Source of the DNA: Mycolicibacterium sp. GF69
Lineage (GTDB): Bacteria; Actinomycetota; Actinomycetes; Mycobacteriales; Mycobacteriaceae
Length of the DNA: 64,000 nucleotides
Direction: 5' to 3'
NCBI RefSeq assembly: GCF_003284965.1
Contig: NZ_QMEW01000018.1
Coordinates: 36,141 to 100,140 of the forward strand
A model generated the notes under the pieces. It was not told where the DNA came from and ran no database searches. It worked only from the letters and a program-made list of their open reading frames with translations. Positions 34,630 to 43,632 of this stretch are shown here, one piece after another. The translations under genes were made by a program, and so were the position numbers. How positions within the stretch are numbered: the stretch's first letter is position 1; each line of letters starts with the position of its first letter.

Positions 34630-35636
34630 CGGCGCTCCCTGCTGGTGCGGCGTGATTCGCGGAAGAAGTGGGCCGCCGCTGCGATCGCGTCGGGGGCCGG
34701 TGATGGCTTCCAGCCCAACTCACGCACCGCTTTCGAGTGGTCCAGTGGGGTCATGATGTGCATCAGCCGGATGTTGAGCGGCGTTAGCTTGGTGTCGTGA
34801 CCGCGGAGCTTGGCTACCCAGCTACTCGGGTAACTGGCCGCGGCCATCACCGCGATCGGGACCCGGCGTCGAGGCGGTTCGAGTCCCACAGCACGGCAAC
34901 CGGTTTCGAATATCTCGCGCGAACTCATCCAGCGTTCGGAGACGATGTAGCGTTCGCCGACCCTGCCGTGTTCACCGGCGAGAAGCATGGCGGCCGCGGC
35001 GTCCTCTACACCGACCGTCTCGGCCTCGAAACCGTCGATGTAGAACGGCATCTTGCCGTGTACCGCCGCTGACAACAGAGCGCCGTGCGGTGTCGGCAGC
35101 CAGTCCCCCGGTCCGTAGGTGTTCGAGACGCACATCGCGACTGCGGGCAATCCCCGCTCGGTGCAGTAGCGCAGCGCCATCTCTTCGGCCACCACGCGAC
35201 TGCGCACGTAAGCGCCGCCGGCCTCGAGCCAGTTGTGCGCGGTGGATTCGTCGGCGAGCCCGGCGCTACACCGCCCGATCGTGGCAATCGAACTGGTGAA
35301 CACGAAGCGGTGCAGGCCGGTGTCGGCCGCGACGTCGAGCACACAACGCAGTCCGTCGACGTTCGTGCGCCACATCGGCGCCGGGTCGAGCAGCCACGGG
35401 CGCGCGTCGACGACGCAGTAGTACACGACGTCGCATCCACTCATCGCCGAGCGCACGCTGTTCGGGTCGAAGATGTCGCCGCGCCGGATCTCAACGGGTA
35501 GTCCGTCGATGCCGCGTGTCGAACTCGTCGGTCGAATCAGCACCCGCACGTCGTCGCCGCGCGACACCAACTGCTTGGTGACGTGCGAACCTAAAAAGCC
35601 GCTGGAGCCGATAACAAGTTGCGTCAACTTTGGCAC
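34626..35636 (-). CDS. NAD-dependent epimerase/dehydratase family protein
   Basis: A 336-residue extended SDR. The NAD-binding motif is VIGSSGFLGSHVTKQLVSRG near the N-terminus, with later Rossmann landmarks DVVYYCVVDARPWLL and TSSIATIGRC. The family often oxidises 3-hydroxy groups of sterols or dehydrates sugars. Given the acyl-CoA dehydrogenase and thiolase genes downstream, a 3-beta-HSD-like or hydroxyacyl role is likely (inference). I chose the GTG at 35636. The longer frame to 35732 would cover the operator palindrome. Confidence 0.88.
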   Translation of the reverse strand: MPKLTQLVIGSSGFLGSHVTKQLVSRGDDVRVLIRPTSSTRGIDGLPVEIRRGDIFDPNSVRSAMSGCDVVYYCVVDARPWLLDPAPMWRTNVDGLRCVLDVAADTGLHRFVFTSSIATIGRCSAGLADESTAHNWLEAGGAYVRSRVVAEEMALRYCTERGLPAVAMCVSNTYGPGDWLPTPHGALLSAAVHGKMPFYIDGFEAETVGVEDAAAAMLLAGEHGRVGERYIVSERWMSSREIFETGCRAVGLEPPRRRVPIAVMAAASYPSSWVAKLRGHDTKLTPLNIRLMHIMTPLDHSKAVRELGWKPSPAPDAIAAAAHFFRESRRTSRERR

Positions 35637-35687
35637 TCCGCGCTCAAATACCCTGGTCCCACTGCTCGTTTGATCCTCGACCCTTAG

Positions 35688-35704
35688 CGAGACGGACCGT
35701 CTCG
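35688..35704. promoter_or_regulatory. 17-bp palindrome, probable TetR operator
   Basis: CGAGACGG-A-CCGTCTCG is a perfect inverted repeat with 8-bp arms around one base. It lies between the epimerase operon and the divergent TetR gene. A related half-site AAGACGGTCC lies at about 35739-35748. It is the probable binding site of the TetR at 35772. Confidence 0.8.
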
Positions 35705-35771
35705 TCTTGCCAAGAGTATGGCTCGGTGCCACGATCTGTAAAGACGGTCCCCCTTAGATGCGGAGTCAACC

Positions 35772-36344
35772 ATGGTCACCCAGGCGAGCACCCCGCGCCG
35801 CCGTAGCGAGAAGTCCCGGTCGGCGATCGTCACGGCCACCAAGGAACTACTGCTCGAGCGCGGCTTCGACGGGCTGAGCATCGAAGCGGTGGCGGCGCGC
35901 GCCGGCGTCGGCAAACAGACCATCTACCGCTGGTGGCCCAGCCGCCCCGCGCTCGTGGCCGACGTGCTGCTCGAGGACGCCGACAAGATCTTGCGCCCGG
36001 TTGCCTACACCGACGACCTCACCGCCGACCTGAGCCGGTGGGCCGTCAACCTCGCGACGACACTCACCACCGAGCGCGGGAACGCGATGCTGCGCATCCT
36101 CACCGTCGCGGGCATGGAGCACGACGACATCAAGGCACGGATGCAGGCCGGGTTCAGTGCGCCGCTGCACGACGGCGTCAAGACGCGCGTGTCGGCCGCA
36201 GGCTTCGACGACGCGACCGCCCAGGCGGCGGCCGATGCCATCGTCGGCGGCATTGTCTACGCGATCCTCAGCGAGGGCCGATCGTTCCGCCGGAGCCGGG
36301 CAGAGGCGATCACCCGGACCGTCATCGCCGGTGCACACCGATGA
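35772..36344 (+). CDS. TetR family transcriptional regulator
   Basis: A 190-residue TetR regulator. The helix-turn-helix is at about residues 28-62 ([20 protein letters not shown] followed by [11 protein letters not shown]). The rest is a TetR_C-type ligand domain. It is divergent from the epimerase/ACAD/thiolase/DUF35 operon across the palindrome at 35688 and overlaps the next gene by four bases (ATGA). It probably represses both directions until an acyl-CoA or other pathway ligand binds (inference). Confidence 0.92.
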   Translation: MVTQASTPRRRSEKSRSAIVTATKELLLERGFDGLSIEAVAARAGVGKQTIYRWWPSRPALVADVLLEDADKILRPVAYTDDLTADLSRWAVNLATTLTTERGNAMLRILTVAGMEHDDIKARMQAGFSAPLHDGVKTRVSAAGFDDATAQAAADAIVGGIVYAILSEGRSFRRSRAEAITRTVIAGAHR

Positions 36345-37207
36345 CGTCGTCCGCCAACATCTTTCGTGTTTGCGGAGCCGGCGGGGTGACGATAGCCGCC
36401 GAGCGCTTCGGCGATCCGGCCGCACCGGCGGTGGTGTTCCTGCACGGCGGCGGGCAGACACGACGGTCGTGGGGCAGGGCGGCGACGGCCATCGCCGAAC
36501 GCGGATGGCAGGCCGTCACGGTGGACCTGCGCGGTCACGGCGAATCGGACTGGTCGGACGACGGCGATTACCGCGTCACGAGCTTCGCCGGCGACGTTCT
36601 GGAAGTGATGCGCGAGCTGCCGCCGCGACCGGTGATCGTCGGCGCATCGCTCGGCGGGTTCACGGCCATGCTCCTGGCCGGTGAACTCGCGCCGCGTTCG
36701 GCGCGGGCGGTCGTACTCGTCGACATCGTGCCGGACATGGATCCCTCTGGCGCATCCCGCATCCACGACTTCATGGCCGGTCGGATGCGATCGGGGTTCG
36801 AGTCGCTCGACGAAGTCGCGGACATGATCTCCGAGTACAACCCGCACCGCCCCAGACCCAGCGACCTCGACGGGTTGAAGACCAATCTTCGCGAACGCGA
36901 CGGCCGCTGGTATTGGCACTGGGATCCGAAGTTCGTCGACGGAACGGCGGCTTTCTCGCCTATCGAAGTGACGGAGGTGGACCGTATGCACGCTGCGGTC
37001 GCATCGATCCTGGGGACCGGAGTGCCGATGCTGCTCGTGCGGGGACAGATGAGCGACCTGGTCACCGAAGAGCGTGCGAACGCATTCCTGCATCGTTTCC
37101 CGCAGATCGATTTCGTCGACGTCGGCGGCGCGGGCCACATGGTCGCCGGGGATCGCAACGACCTCTTCGCCGAAGCCGTGGTGGATTTCGTCATCCGGCA
37201 CGGATAG
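36341..37207 (+). CDS. Alpha/beta hydrolase
   Basis: A 288-residue alpha/beta hydrolase. The oxyanion region is [15 protein letters not shown], the nucleophile elbow is G-A-S-L-G-G ([14 protein letters not shown]), and the catalytic His is in [12 protein letters not shown]. It is co-transcribed with the TetR gene by ATGA overlap. I chose the ATG at 36341 ([11 protein letters not shown]). A longer frame extends antisense-free but through the TetR gene. It is probably an esterase or lactonase of the pathway controlled by that TetR (inference). Confidence 0.9.
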   Translation: MTSSANIFRVCGAGGVTIAAERFGDPAAPAVVFLHGGGQTRRSWGRAATAIAERGWQAVTVDLRGHGESDWSDDGDYRVTSFAGDVLEVMRELPPRPVIVGASLGGFTAMLLAGELAPRSARAVVLVDIVPDMDPSGASRIHDFMAGRMRSGFESLDEVADMISEYNPHRPRPSDLDGLKTNLRERDGRWYWHWDPKFVDGTAAFSPIEVTEVDRMHAAVASILGTGVPMLLVRGQMSDLVTEERANAFLHRFPQIDFVDVGGAGHMVAGDRNDLFAEAVVDFVIRHG

Positions 37208-37305
37208 TTCCACCGGTTGAACGCATCGCCGCGACGGGGGACCCGGTAAGCGCCAACGGCAGTGGATGCCGACCACTTCGTGCACGACTTCTGTTCACCA
37301 AAGCG

Positions 37306-37330
37306 GTGTATAACGCCGACTTAAGGGTAC
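37306..37330 (+). promoter_or_regulatory. SigF-like promoter of the CtpI locus
   Basis: GTGT at 37306-37309, 15 bases, then GGGTAC at 37325-37330. This is 3 of 4 and 5 of 6 matches to GTTT-N15-17-GGGTAT. It lies 34 bases before the ATG at 37365. The match is moderate. Confidence 0.4.
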
Positions 37331-37364
37331 GTAAATACTTTACGAACGCGGGCGAGGAGTTCGG

Positions 37365-37886
37365 ATGAACATCGTTTCGGCAGCCACCCGAGTTGTGGCC
37401 AAGACCGCGGAAGTCACCACGGCGGCCGCCGGCGCGGTCGGCGGCGCGGCCGTCAGCGGAGTGCTGGGCGGTCTCCGTGGCGCGGCTTCCGGCATACGGA
37501 CCGGCTTCGACGACGGCAGCCGCTCCACCGCCGCCGCCGCGCTGACCATCGGCGCCGTCGGCGCCGCCGGACTTGTCGAGTGGCCGGTACTGCTGACCGT
37601 CGGCGGGGCTGCGCTCGCGGTGCGCCAGCTCAGTCAGCGCAGCGCCGATTCCGCTGACCGTGAGCGGCCGACACTGCGGTCGGTTCCCTCCGGTACGAAC
37701 GGCCGGGGGACATCAACAACGCGCGCAACGAAGGCAGCGGCGCCCAAGTCACCGGCACCTAAGGCAACCAAAGCGTCCAAGGCGACCAAGGCGACGAAGA
37801 CAACCAAGGCGTCCAAGACAACCAAGCGCAGCCCGTCGCGACCGGCCAAGAAAGCGTCTGCCCGCCGGCGCCCGGCCAAGAAGTGA
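37365..37886 (+). CDS. Membrane protein with histone-like Lys/Ala/Thr tail
   Basis: A 173-residue protein in two parts. Residues 1-90 are Ala/Gly-rich with a hydrophobic stretch including GAVGAAGLVEWPVLLTVGGA. Residues 105-173 form a basic tail of KATKASKATKTTK-like repeats ending SARRRPAKK, similar in style to histone H1 or the HupB C-terminus. I recognise no family domain. Its last codons overlap the start of the P-type ATPase by four bases (GTGA). The EWPV segment is shared with the small protein after the ATPase (42409). The tail might bind nucleic acid or acidic polymers (inference). Confidence 0.85.
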   Translation: MNIVSAATRVVAKTAEVTTAAAGAVGGAAVSGVLGGLRGAASGIRTGFDDGSRSTAAAALTIGAVGAAGLVEWPVLLTVGGAALAVRQLSQRSADSADRERPTLRSVPSGTNGRGTSTTRATKAAAPKSPAPKATKASKATKATKTTKASKTTKRSPSRPAKKASARRRPAKK

Positions 37887-40800
37887 GCCTTCTCGGCCGA
37901 CTGATCGGAAGCGCCACGACAATCGTCACCGCACCGATCGCGGTGACGGCCGTGGGTGCGGCGACGGCGTTGGATGTCGGTGCGCGGTTGGCGGAGGAGT
38001 CCAGGCGTCGGCTGGTCGATGCCGGGCCGTCACCCGAGTCGGTCAGCGCAGCGGTCACCGCGCTCAGAGAGCTCGCCGGCGGCAAGCCGAGCCGGCGATC
38101 CTGGGCTAACGAGAACCGCTGCTGGATCGAAGTCCGCGGGCTGGACGGCGACGAGGCAACGGCAACGGCACTGCGCCGCGCGTTGCTCGAGGCCGCGCGC
38201 TCGGAGCCCGGAGTGCTCGCCGTGGCGCTCAACCAATCATTGTCGCGGGTCGTCGTCACCGTCGACGAGGACGGACCGACGATGGAGCGGCTCTGTCGAC
38301 TGGTCGACGAGGTCGAACACGACGCCGGCCTGGAACCCGGTGGTGAACCCACCGACCTGCCGGCCGACGGCGTCGTGTTGGCAGGCAAGGTCATCGCGGC
38401 CACCGCCAGCGGCATAGGACTGTGCACGGCGGCCGCGGGCCGGGCGCTGATGTGGCCGGCCCTGCCCGCCGGTATCACCGCCGCCGTCACCCTGATCGAC
38501 TACCAGCCGCGGCTGCGAGCGGTGGTTGAGCGCAGGCTCGGGCGTAGCGCCGCCGACACCGCCATCGCGCTCGCAGCGGCGACGGTTTACACCGTGGCGG
38601 AGGCACCCAGCTCACTGGCCGTCGAGACGATTCGGCATCTCTATCACGTCGGTGAGGCGCTGGCAGGCGCACGAGCCTGGCAGCGCCAAGAGCCGGCGGT
38701 GGCGCCGTACGCGCAGGACGATCACACCGTGCCTGCCGCGCAGCGGCCCCGCCCCGCACCGCCGGGGCCGATCGAACGTCACGCCGAACGCAGCGGAGCT
38801 GCACAGGGTTTGGCCGCCGCTGCGATCGGATTGTTGAGCCGTGACCTCAACACCGCAGCAACCGCCGCAGTGGTGACCACGCCTAAAGCGGCACGCAACG
38901 CCCGGGACGGATTTGCCGCCGCGCTCGGCCGCGGACTTGCCGAAAAACACGACATCGTCGTCCTCGATCCCCAGGCCATCCGCCGACTGGACCGCGTCGA
39001 CGCCGTTGTCATCGACCCGCGTGCGCTGATGATCGACCAGTTACGCATCGGCCGGTTGCGTGGCATCTCCGACCGCGACCGGGCCGCGGCCTGGCAGTGG
39101 GCGCGCGACAGTCTCCCGCGCGGTGACCTCGACGTCGGCTGGCAGCCCGCGCCACCGCGTGCCAACCGCAGCACCAACGGTGCGGCGCGCGCCGAGGTGC
39201 TGGTCCGGCACGTGCACCACCCGCTGGCCGCGAGCGTGCTCGGTGAAGTCCGCCGCGCGGGCGCCGAGTTGATCTCGGTGGCGAGCGATGAACTCGACGA
39301 CCTGCGACCCTCCTTCGATGAGCTGTATCCGCTGGAAGGTTCCGTCGACACCGCGCTGTTGGACGCGGTGATCGCGCTGCAGAGCGACGGCCGAACAGTT
39401 GCTGTCATCTCTGCACAAGGGACACAATCGCTTTCGGCTGCGGATGTATCGATCGGTTTGACACCCGAGGACGGGCCGCCGCCGTGGCGAGCCGACCTGC
39501 TCGCACCCGACATCGACGCCGTGTGGCGGATCGTGCACGCCCTCCCCGCGGCCCGTAGAGCGAGCCGACGCGGAGTCGAACTCGCCACCAGCGCCTCGAT
39601 GCTGGGCGCGCTGCTGATGGTCCCCGGTGTGCGTGGACGCGGCCCCGGTCCGGTGACGGCCGGCGCCGCCGCGGGCCTGACGACCGGAGTGCTGCTCGCA
39701 CGGGGTGCACTCGGCGACCCGACACCCACGCCCGCGCCGGTACACGAATGGCATGCCATGTCCCCGGACGAAGTGCGACAAATTCTACCTGCGCCGAAAC
39801 ATGAACCCGCACAACGTCAATCGAGGCTGGCCGCCGCGGCGAGCGCAACGGTCGGCATCGTGCCCCGGACCGCCGGACCCGCACTGCGGCTCGCCGGGGA
39901 GCTATTGGGCTCGCTGCGCGAGGAATTGTCGGATCCGCTGACACCGATCCTGGCCGTGGGCTCCGCGGCCAGCGCCCTGCTGGGTTCGCCGGTCGACGCG
40001 ATTTTGGTGGGCTCGGTGCTGGCAGGCAATTCGCTGCTGGCTGCCTCACAGCAGGTACGGGCCGAGCGATTGCTGAACCGGTTGTTGGCCGTCCAGGTGC
40101 CACCGGCGCGGCTCGTCACCGCAGACGGCCACGAAACCGTCGATGCGATGCGGTTGCAGCCGGGCGATCTGATCGAGGTCCGGCCCGGCGAAGTGATCCC
40201 CGCCGACGCGCGGATCGTCGAGGCGACCGACGTCGAGGTCGACGAGTCGTCGCTCACCGGTGAATCGCTTCCCGTCCCGAAGCGGCCCGAGGCCACACCC
40301 GGGGCCGCCCTGGCCGAGCACAGCTGCATGTTGCACGCCACCACGACGATCGTCGCCGGTACCGCGGTGGCGATCGTCACCGCCGTCGGTGACCGTACTC
40401 AGGCGAACCGCGCGGCGCACGTGCCCGCGACCGAGAAGTCCGCGGTCGGACTGCAGAGCCAATTGCGCGAACTCACTGATCGCGCACTGCCGTTGAGCCT
40501 CGCCGGCGGGGCCCTCGTCAGCGGGCTGGGGCTCCTGCGCATGATGCCCCTGCGCAGCGCGGTGGCCAGTGGCATCGCGGTGGCCGTGGCCGCGGTGCCG
40601 GAAGGCATGCCCCTGGTGGCCACACTGGCGCAGCAGGCTGCCGCGCGCCGGCTCACTCGCGCCGGGGTACTGGTACGCAGCCCACGTTCGGTCGAGGCGC
40701 TCGGCCGCATCGACGTCGTCTGCTTCGACAAGACCGGCACCCTCAGCGAGAACCGGCTACGGGTCACGAAGGTGTACTGCGCCGCCGGCGTCACCCAGGA

Positions 40801-42394
40801 GCAGGTGCTCGACTGTGCGGCACGGGCCACCCCACCGATGAACGGCCAGCGCCACGAGCACGCCACCGACGCGGCGGTTGTCGCCGCGGCCGGCGGCCCG
40901 GTTGCGCCGCTCGAAGGCGCGACCCATCTACCGTTCCGGTCCGGACGCCCTTTCTCGACATCGCTCGTCGGCGAGGAACTCTCCATCAAAGGCGCCCCCG
41001 AAGTTGTTCTGGATGCGTGCACGAATCTCACGCCCCGCACGAAGCGGGCCGTGCACCAGATGGCGGAGTCCGGTCTGCGTGTCATCGCGGTGGCCCGAAG
41101 GTCGTTGACCAAACAACAGGCCGCCGTCGGGAGTCGCAGCGATGAGGCGCTGACCGGACAGTGTGACAACGGTTTGGAGTTCGTCGGCCTGATGGGATTG
41201 TCGGACACCCCGCGCGCGGAATCGGCGCAGGTGCTGGCCGCCCTGCAGAAGCAGCAGGTCGGGGTACGGCTCATCACCGGTGACCATCCGGTCACGGCGG
41301 CGGCCATCGCCACCGAACTCGGGTTGCCGGTGTCGGCGGACCAGGTGATCAGCGGCTCGGACTGGGAGGCTCTCTCGCGCCGGGGCCAGGAGCGCGCGGT
41401 GCGCGAGGCGAAGGTGTTTGCGCGGATGACGCCGGAGCACAAGGTGCAGGTGGTGCAGACACTCGAGCGCACGGGTCAGGTGTGCGCGATGGTCGGCGAC
41501 GGTGCCAACGATGCGGCCGCCATCCGCGCGGCCACCGTCGGAATCGGTGTTGCGTCGCGGGGCAGCGATCCCGCGCGCACCGCGGCGGACGTGATGTTGC
41601 TCGACGGGCGTATCGGATCGCTGCTCGATGCGCTCGACGAGGGACGCCAGCTGTGGCGGCGGGTGCAGGCGGCGGTCTCGGTGCTGCTGGGCGGCAATGC
41701 CGGCGAGGTCGCGTTCTCCATCGCCGGATCGGCGCTGACCGGCCGCTCACCGTTGAACACCCGCCAGTTGCTACTGGTCAACATGATGACCGACGCCCTA
41801 CCGGCGGCGGCCCTGGCCGTCAGCCCGGCGCGGGCCAACGGCGACGACGCCGGACACGGACCCAATCACGCGGCGATCTGGCGCACCGTGGCGATCCGGG
41901 GCACCACGACCGCAGCGGCCGCGACCTCGGCGTGGGTGATGGCCGGGTTCACGCTGCAACCACGGCGCGCCTCGACCGTGGCACTGGTCGCCCTGGTGAC
42001 CACGCAATTGGGCCAGACACTGATCGATTCGCACAGCCCGCTCGTGGTCGGGACGGCGGTCGGTTCGTTGGCCACACTCGGTGTGCTCATCAGCACGCCG
42101 GGGGTGAGCCAGATGCTCGGGTGCACACCGCTGGGACCGCTGGCCTGGGCCCAGGCCCTCGGAACGGCCGGTGTCGCGACAGCCGCCGCCGGCTGTGCAC
42201 CGTGGGTGCTGAGCCGAATTCAGTCCTCCAGGTCGACGACTCCCAGCCGCCAGAGCACCGCATACAGTTCACGCAACGGTATGGCGATCACTCCGGAGGC
42301 GACGGCCAACGGATCCGAAGACGGTGCTACACCTGGTGCGACCACGCCCTCGACGGTCCGCACTGCGGGCGTCCAGACTCCCAATACGCCGTGA
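37883..42394 (+). CDS. ctpI: Giant P-type cation-transporting ATPase (CtpI-like)
   Basis: A 1503-residue P-type ATPase, close in size to mycobacterial CtpI. The catalytic core has the actuator loop LTGES (about residue 792), the phosphorylation motif CFDKTGTLS with D949, and the hinge MVGDGANDAAAIR (D1206, D1210). The N-terminal 600 residues hold an HMA-like ferredoxin fold without CxxC (about 75-150) and a degenerate copy of the P-domain, RRLDRVDAVVIDPRALMIDQ (D378), in which the DKTG motif is lost. The transported ion is unknown. The C-terminal 70 residues are Ser/Thr-rich. Start: GTG overlapping the previous stop. Confidence 0.93.
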   Translation: MSLLGRLIGSATTIVTAPIAVTAVGAATALDVGARLAEESRRRLVDAGPSPESVSAAVTALRELAGGKPSRRSWANENRCWIEVRGLDGDEATATALRRALLEAARSEPGVLAVALNQSLSRVVVTVDEDGPTMERLCRLVDEVEHDAGLEPGGEPTDLPADGVVLAGKVIAATASGIGLCTAAAGRALMWPALPAGITAAVTLIDYQPRLRAVVERRLGRSAADTAIALAAATVYTVAEAPSSLAVETIRHLYHVGEALAGARAWQRQEPAVAPYAQDDHTVPAAQRPRPAPPGPIERHAERSGAAQGLAAAAIGLLSRDLNTAATAAVVTTPKAARNARDGFAAALGRGLAEKHDIVVLDPQAIRRLDRVDAVVIDPRALMIDQLRIGRLRGISDRDRAAAWQWARDSLPRGDLDVGWQPAPPRANRSTNGAARAEVLVRHVHHPLAASVLGEVRRAGAELISVASDELDDLRPSFDELYPLEGSVDTALLDAVIALQSDGRTVAVISAQGTQSLSAADVSIGLTPEDGPPPWRADLLAPDIDAVWRIVHALPAARRASRRGVELATSASMLGALLMVPGVRGRGPGPVTAGAAAGLTTGVLLARGALGDPTPTPAPVHEWHAMSPDEVRQILPAPKHEPAQRQSRLAAAASATVGIVPRTAGPALRLAGELLGSLREELSDPLTPILAVGSAASALLGSPVDAILVGSVLAGNSLLAASQQVRAERLLNRLLAVQVPPARLVTADGHETVDAMRLQPGDLIEVRPGEVIPADARIVEATDVEVDESSLTGESLPVPKRPEATPGAALAEHSCMLHATTTIVAGTAVAIVTAVGDRTQANRAAHVPATEKSAVGLQSQLRELTDRALPLSLAGGALVSGLGLLRMMPLRSAVASGIAVAVAAVPEGMPLVATLAQQAAARRLTRAGVLVRSPRSVEALGRIDVVCFDKTGTLSENRLRVTKVYCAAGVTQEQVLDCAARATPPMNGQRHEHATDAAVVAAAGGPVAPLEGATHLPFRSGRPFSTSLVGEELSIKGAPEVVLDACTNLTPRTKRAVHQMAESGLRVIAVARRSLTKQQAAVGSRSDEALTGQCDNGLEFVGLMGLSDTPRAESAQVLAALQKQQVGVRLITGDHPVTAAAIATELGLPVSADQVISGSDWEALSRRGQERAVREAKVFARMTPEHKVQVVQTLERTGQVCAMVGDGANDAAAIRAATVGIGVASRGSDPARTAADVMLLDGRIGSLLDALDEGRQLWRRVQAAVSVLLGGNAGEVAFSIAGSALTGRSPLNTRQLLLVNMMTDALPAAALAVSPARANGDDAGHGPNHAAIWRTVAIRGTTTAAAATSAWVMAGFTLQPRRASTVALVALVTTQLGQTLIDSHSPLVVGTAVGSLATLGVLISTPGVSQMLGCTPLGPLAWAQALGTAGVATAAAGCAPWVLSRIQSSRSTTPSRQSTAYSSRNGMAITPEATANGSEDGATPGATTPSTVRTAGVQTPNTP

Positions 42395-42408
42395 CGGGAA
42401 GGCAACAA

Positions 42409-42681
42409 ATGGTTAAATCCTCGCGAAACACCACCACGCACCGCGACGCCGTCGAGCGGGTTCGGCAGGCCCAGACGTTCTCGGTGGAACTGCCGATCGT
42501 CGGCCGGGTGCGCATTCCACGTCCTGAACAACTCGCGTTCTACGGCGCGCTCGGCGCGCTGGCGGCCATCGAGATCATCGAGTGGCCGGTCGCTTTGGCA
42601 CTCGCCGCCGGCCATGTGCTGATCCAAAACGAACACAGCCGTGTCGCTCAGGAGATCGGCGAGGCGTTGGAAGACGTCTGA
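42409..42681 (+). CDS. Small membrane protein sharing the EWPV motif
   Basis: A 90-residue protein starting MVKSSRNTTTHRDAVERVRQ. The hydrophobic part YGALGALAAIEIIEWPVALALAAGHVL lines up with IGAVGAAGLVEWPVLLTVGGAALAV of the gene at 37365. Basic residues flank it (VRIPRPEQ), and the tail is acidic (IGEALEDV). It starts 15 bases after the ATPase stop, so the three genes form one operon. I know of no function. A role as ATPase subunit or assembly factor is inferred from position. Confidence 0.8.
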   Translation: MVKSSRNTTTHRDAVERVRQAQTFSVELPIVGRVRIPRPEQLAFYGALGALAAIEIIEWPVALALAAGHVLIQNEHSRVAQEIGEALEDV

Positions 42682-42746
42682 GCGCTCCCCGAGAAGGCCG
42701 GCGCTACGGTGTTGACTGTCCGCGCCACCTGACGCGAAAGGCCGCC

Positions 42747-43604
42747 ATGACGGAGAACGCTGCAGAAAACAGAGTCGGCAGAGTCGCCGGCAAGGTCACC
42801 TTCATCACCGGCGCCGCGCGCGGTCAGGGGCGCGAACACGCGATTCGGCTCGCCGAAGAAGGTGCCGACATCATCGCGGTCGACGTCTGCGACGACATCG
42901 ACGCCGCCGGCTATCCGGGTCCCACCGAGGCGGATCTGGCCGAGACCGCGGCACTCGTCGAGAAGTCGGGCCGACGCATCGTCACCGCCACAGCGGACGT
43001 GCGTGACCTCGCAGCGCTCCGCGCGGCGCTCGATCGCGGCGTGGCCGAACTCGGCCGACTCGACATCGTGGTGGCCAACGCCGGTATCAGCGCGAACCCG
43101 GCTCCCGCCGCGATGATCGAGGAGTCGGCGTGGCAGACGATGCTCGACATCAACGTGACCGGCGTCTGGCACACCGTCAAGGCGGCCCTGCCGCACATGA
43201 GCAACGGCGGCGGATCGATCATCCTGGTCAGCTCGATGCTGGGACTGCGCGGCGGCGGCTACATGGCCCACTACGCGTCGGCGAAACACGCGGTGGTAGG
43301 CCTGATGAACTCGCTGGCCAATGAGCTTGCGCCGCAGTGGATCAGGGTCAATTCCATCCATCCGGGCAACATCTTGACGCCGATGATCGACAACGACCAC
43401 TTCCGTCGTACGGTGCGGCCCGACCTCGCCGATCCGACCATGGACGACGCCACACAGGTCATCGGGCACTTCCACATGTTGCCGAAGCCGGTGATCGAAG
43501 CACGAGCTGTGAGCAACGCCGTGTTGTTCCTGGCCTCCGACGAAGCGCAGTACATCACCGGTGCGGCGCTACCCGTCGACGCCGGCGCTGTCGCGAAGTT
43601 CTGA
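42747..43604 (+). CDS. Mycofactocin-type SDR oxidoreductase
   Basis: A 285-residue short-chain dehydrogenase. The NAD motif is TFITGAARGQGREHAIRLAE. The insertion DVCDDIDAAGYPGPTEADLA after beta2 is the hallmark of the mycofactocin-dependent SDR subfamily. The active-site Y-x-x-x-K is HYASAKHAV, with Ser in LVSSMLG. These enzymes hold their NAD tightly and need mycofactocin for recycling. The substrate is unknown. Start: ATG at 42747, 65 bases after the previous gene. Confidence 0.92.
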   Translation: MTENAAENRVGRVAGKVTFITGAARGQGREHAIRLAEEGADIIAVDVCDDIDAAGYPGPTEADLAETAALVEKSGRRIVTATADVRDLAALRAALDRGVAELGRLDIVVANAGISANPAPAAMIEESAWQTMLDINVTGVWHTVKAALPHMSNGGGSIILVSSMLGLRGGGYMAHYASAKHAVVGLMNSLANELAPQWIRVNSIHPGNILTPMIDNDHFRRTVRPDLADPTMDDATQVIGHFHMLPKPVIEARAVSNAVLFLASDEAQYITGAALPVDAGAVAKF

Positions 43605-43632
43605 TTGCCACCTCACCTGGAGGCGCTGAACC

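Noticed and set aside
35933..36340. 136-residue extension of the alpha/beta hydrolase through the TetR gene
   Set aside because: The extension is a shadow of TetR. The hydrolase fold begins at the ATG at 36341.
41482..42408. Upstream extension of the 90-residue EWPV protein inside the ATPase gene
   Set aside because: The extra 309 residues are a +1 shadow of the P-type ATPase. The real start is the ATG at 42409.
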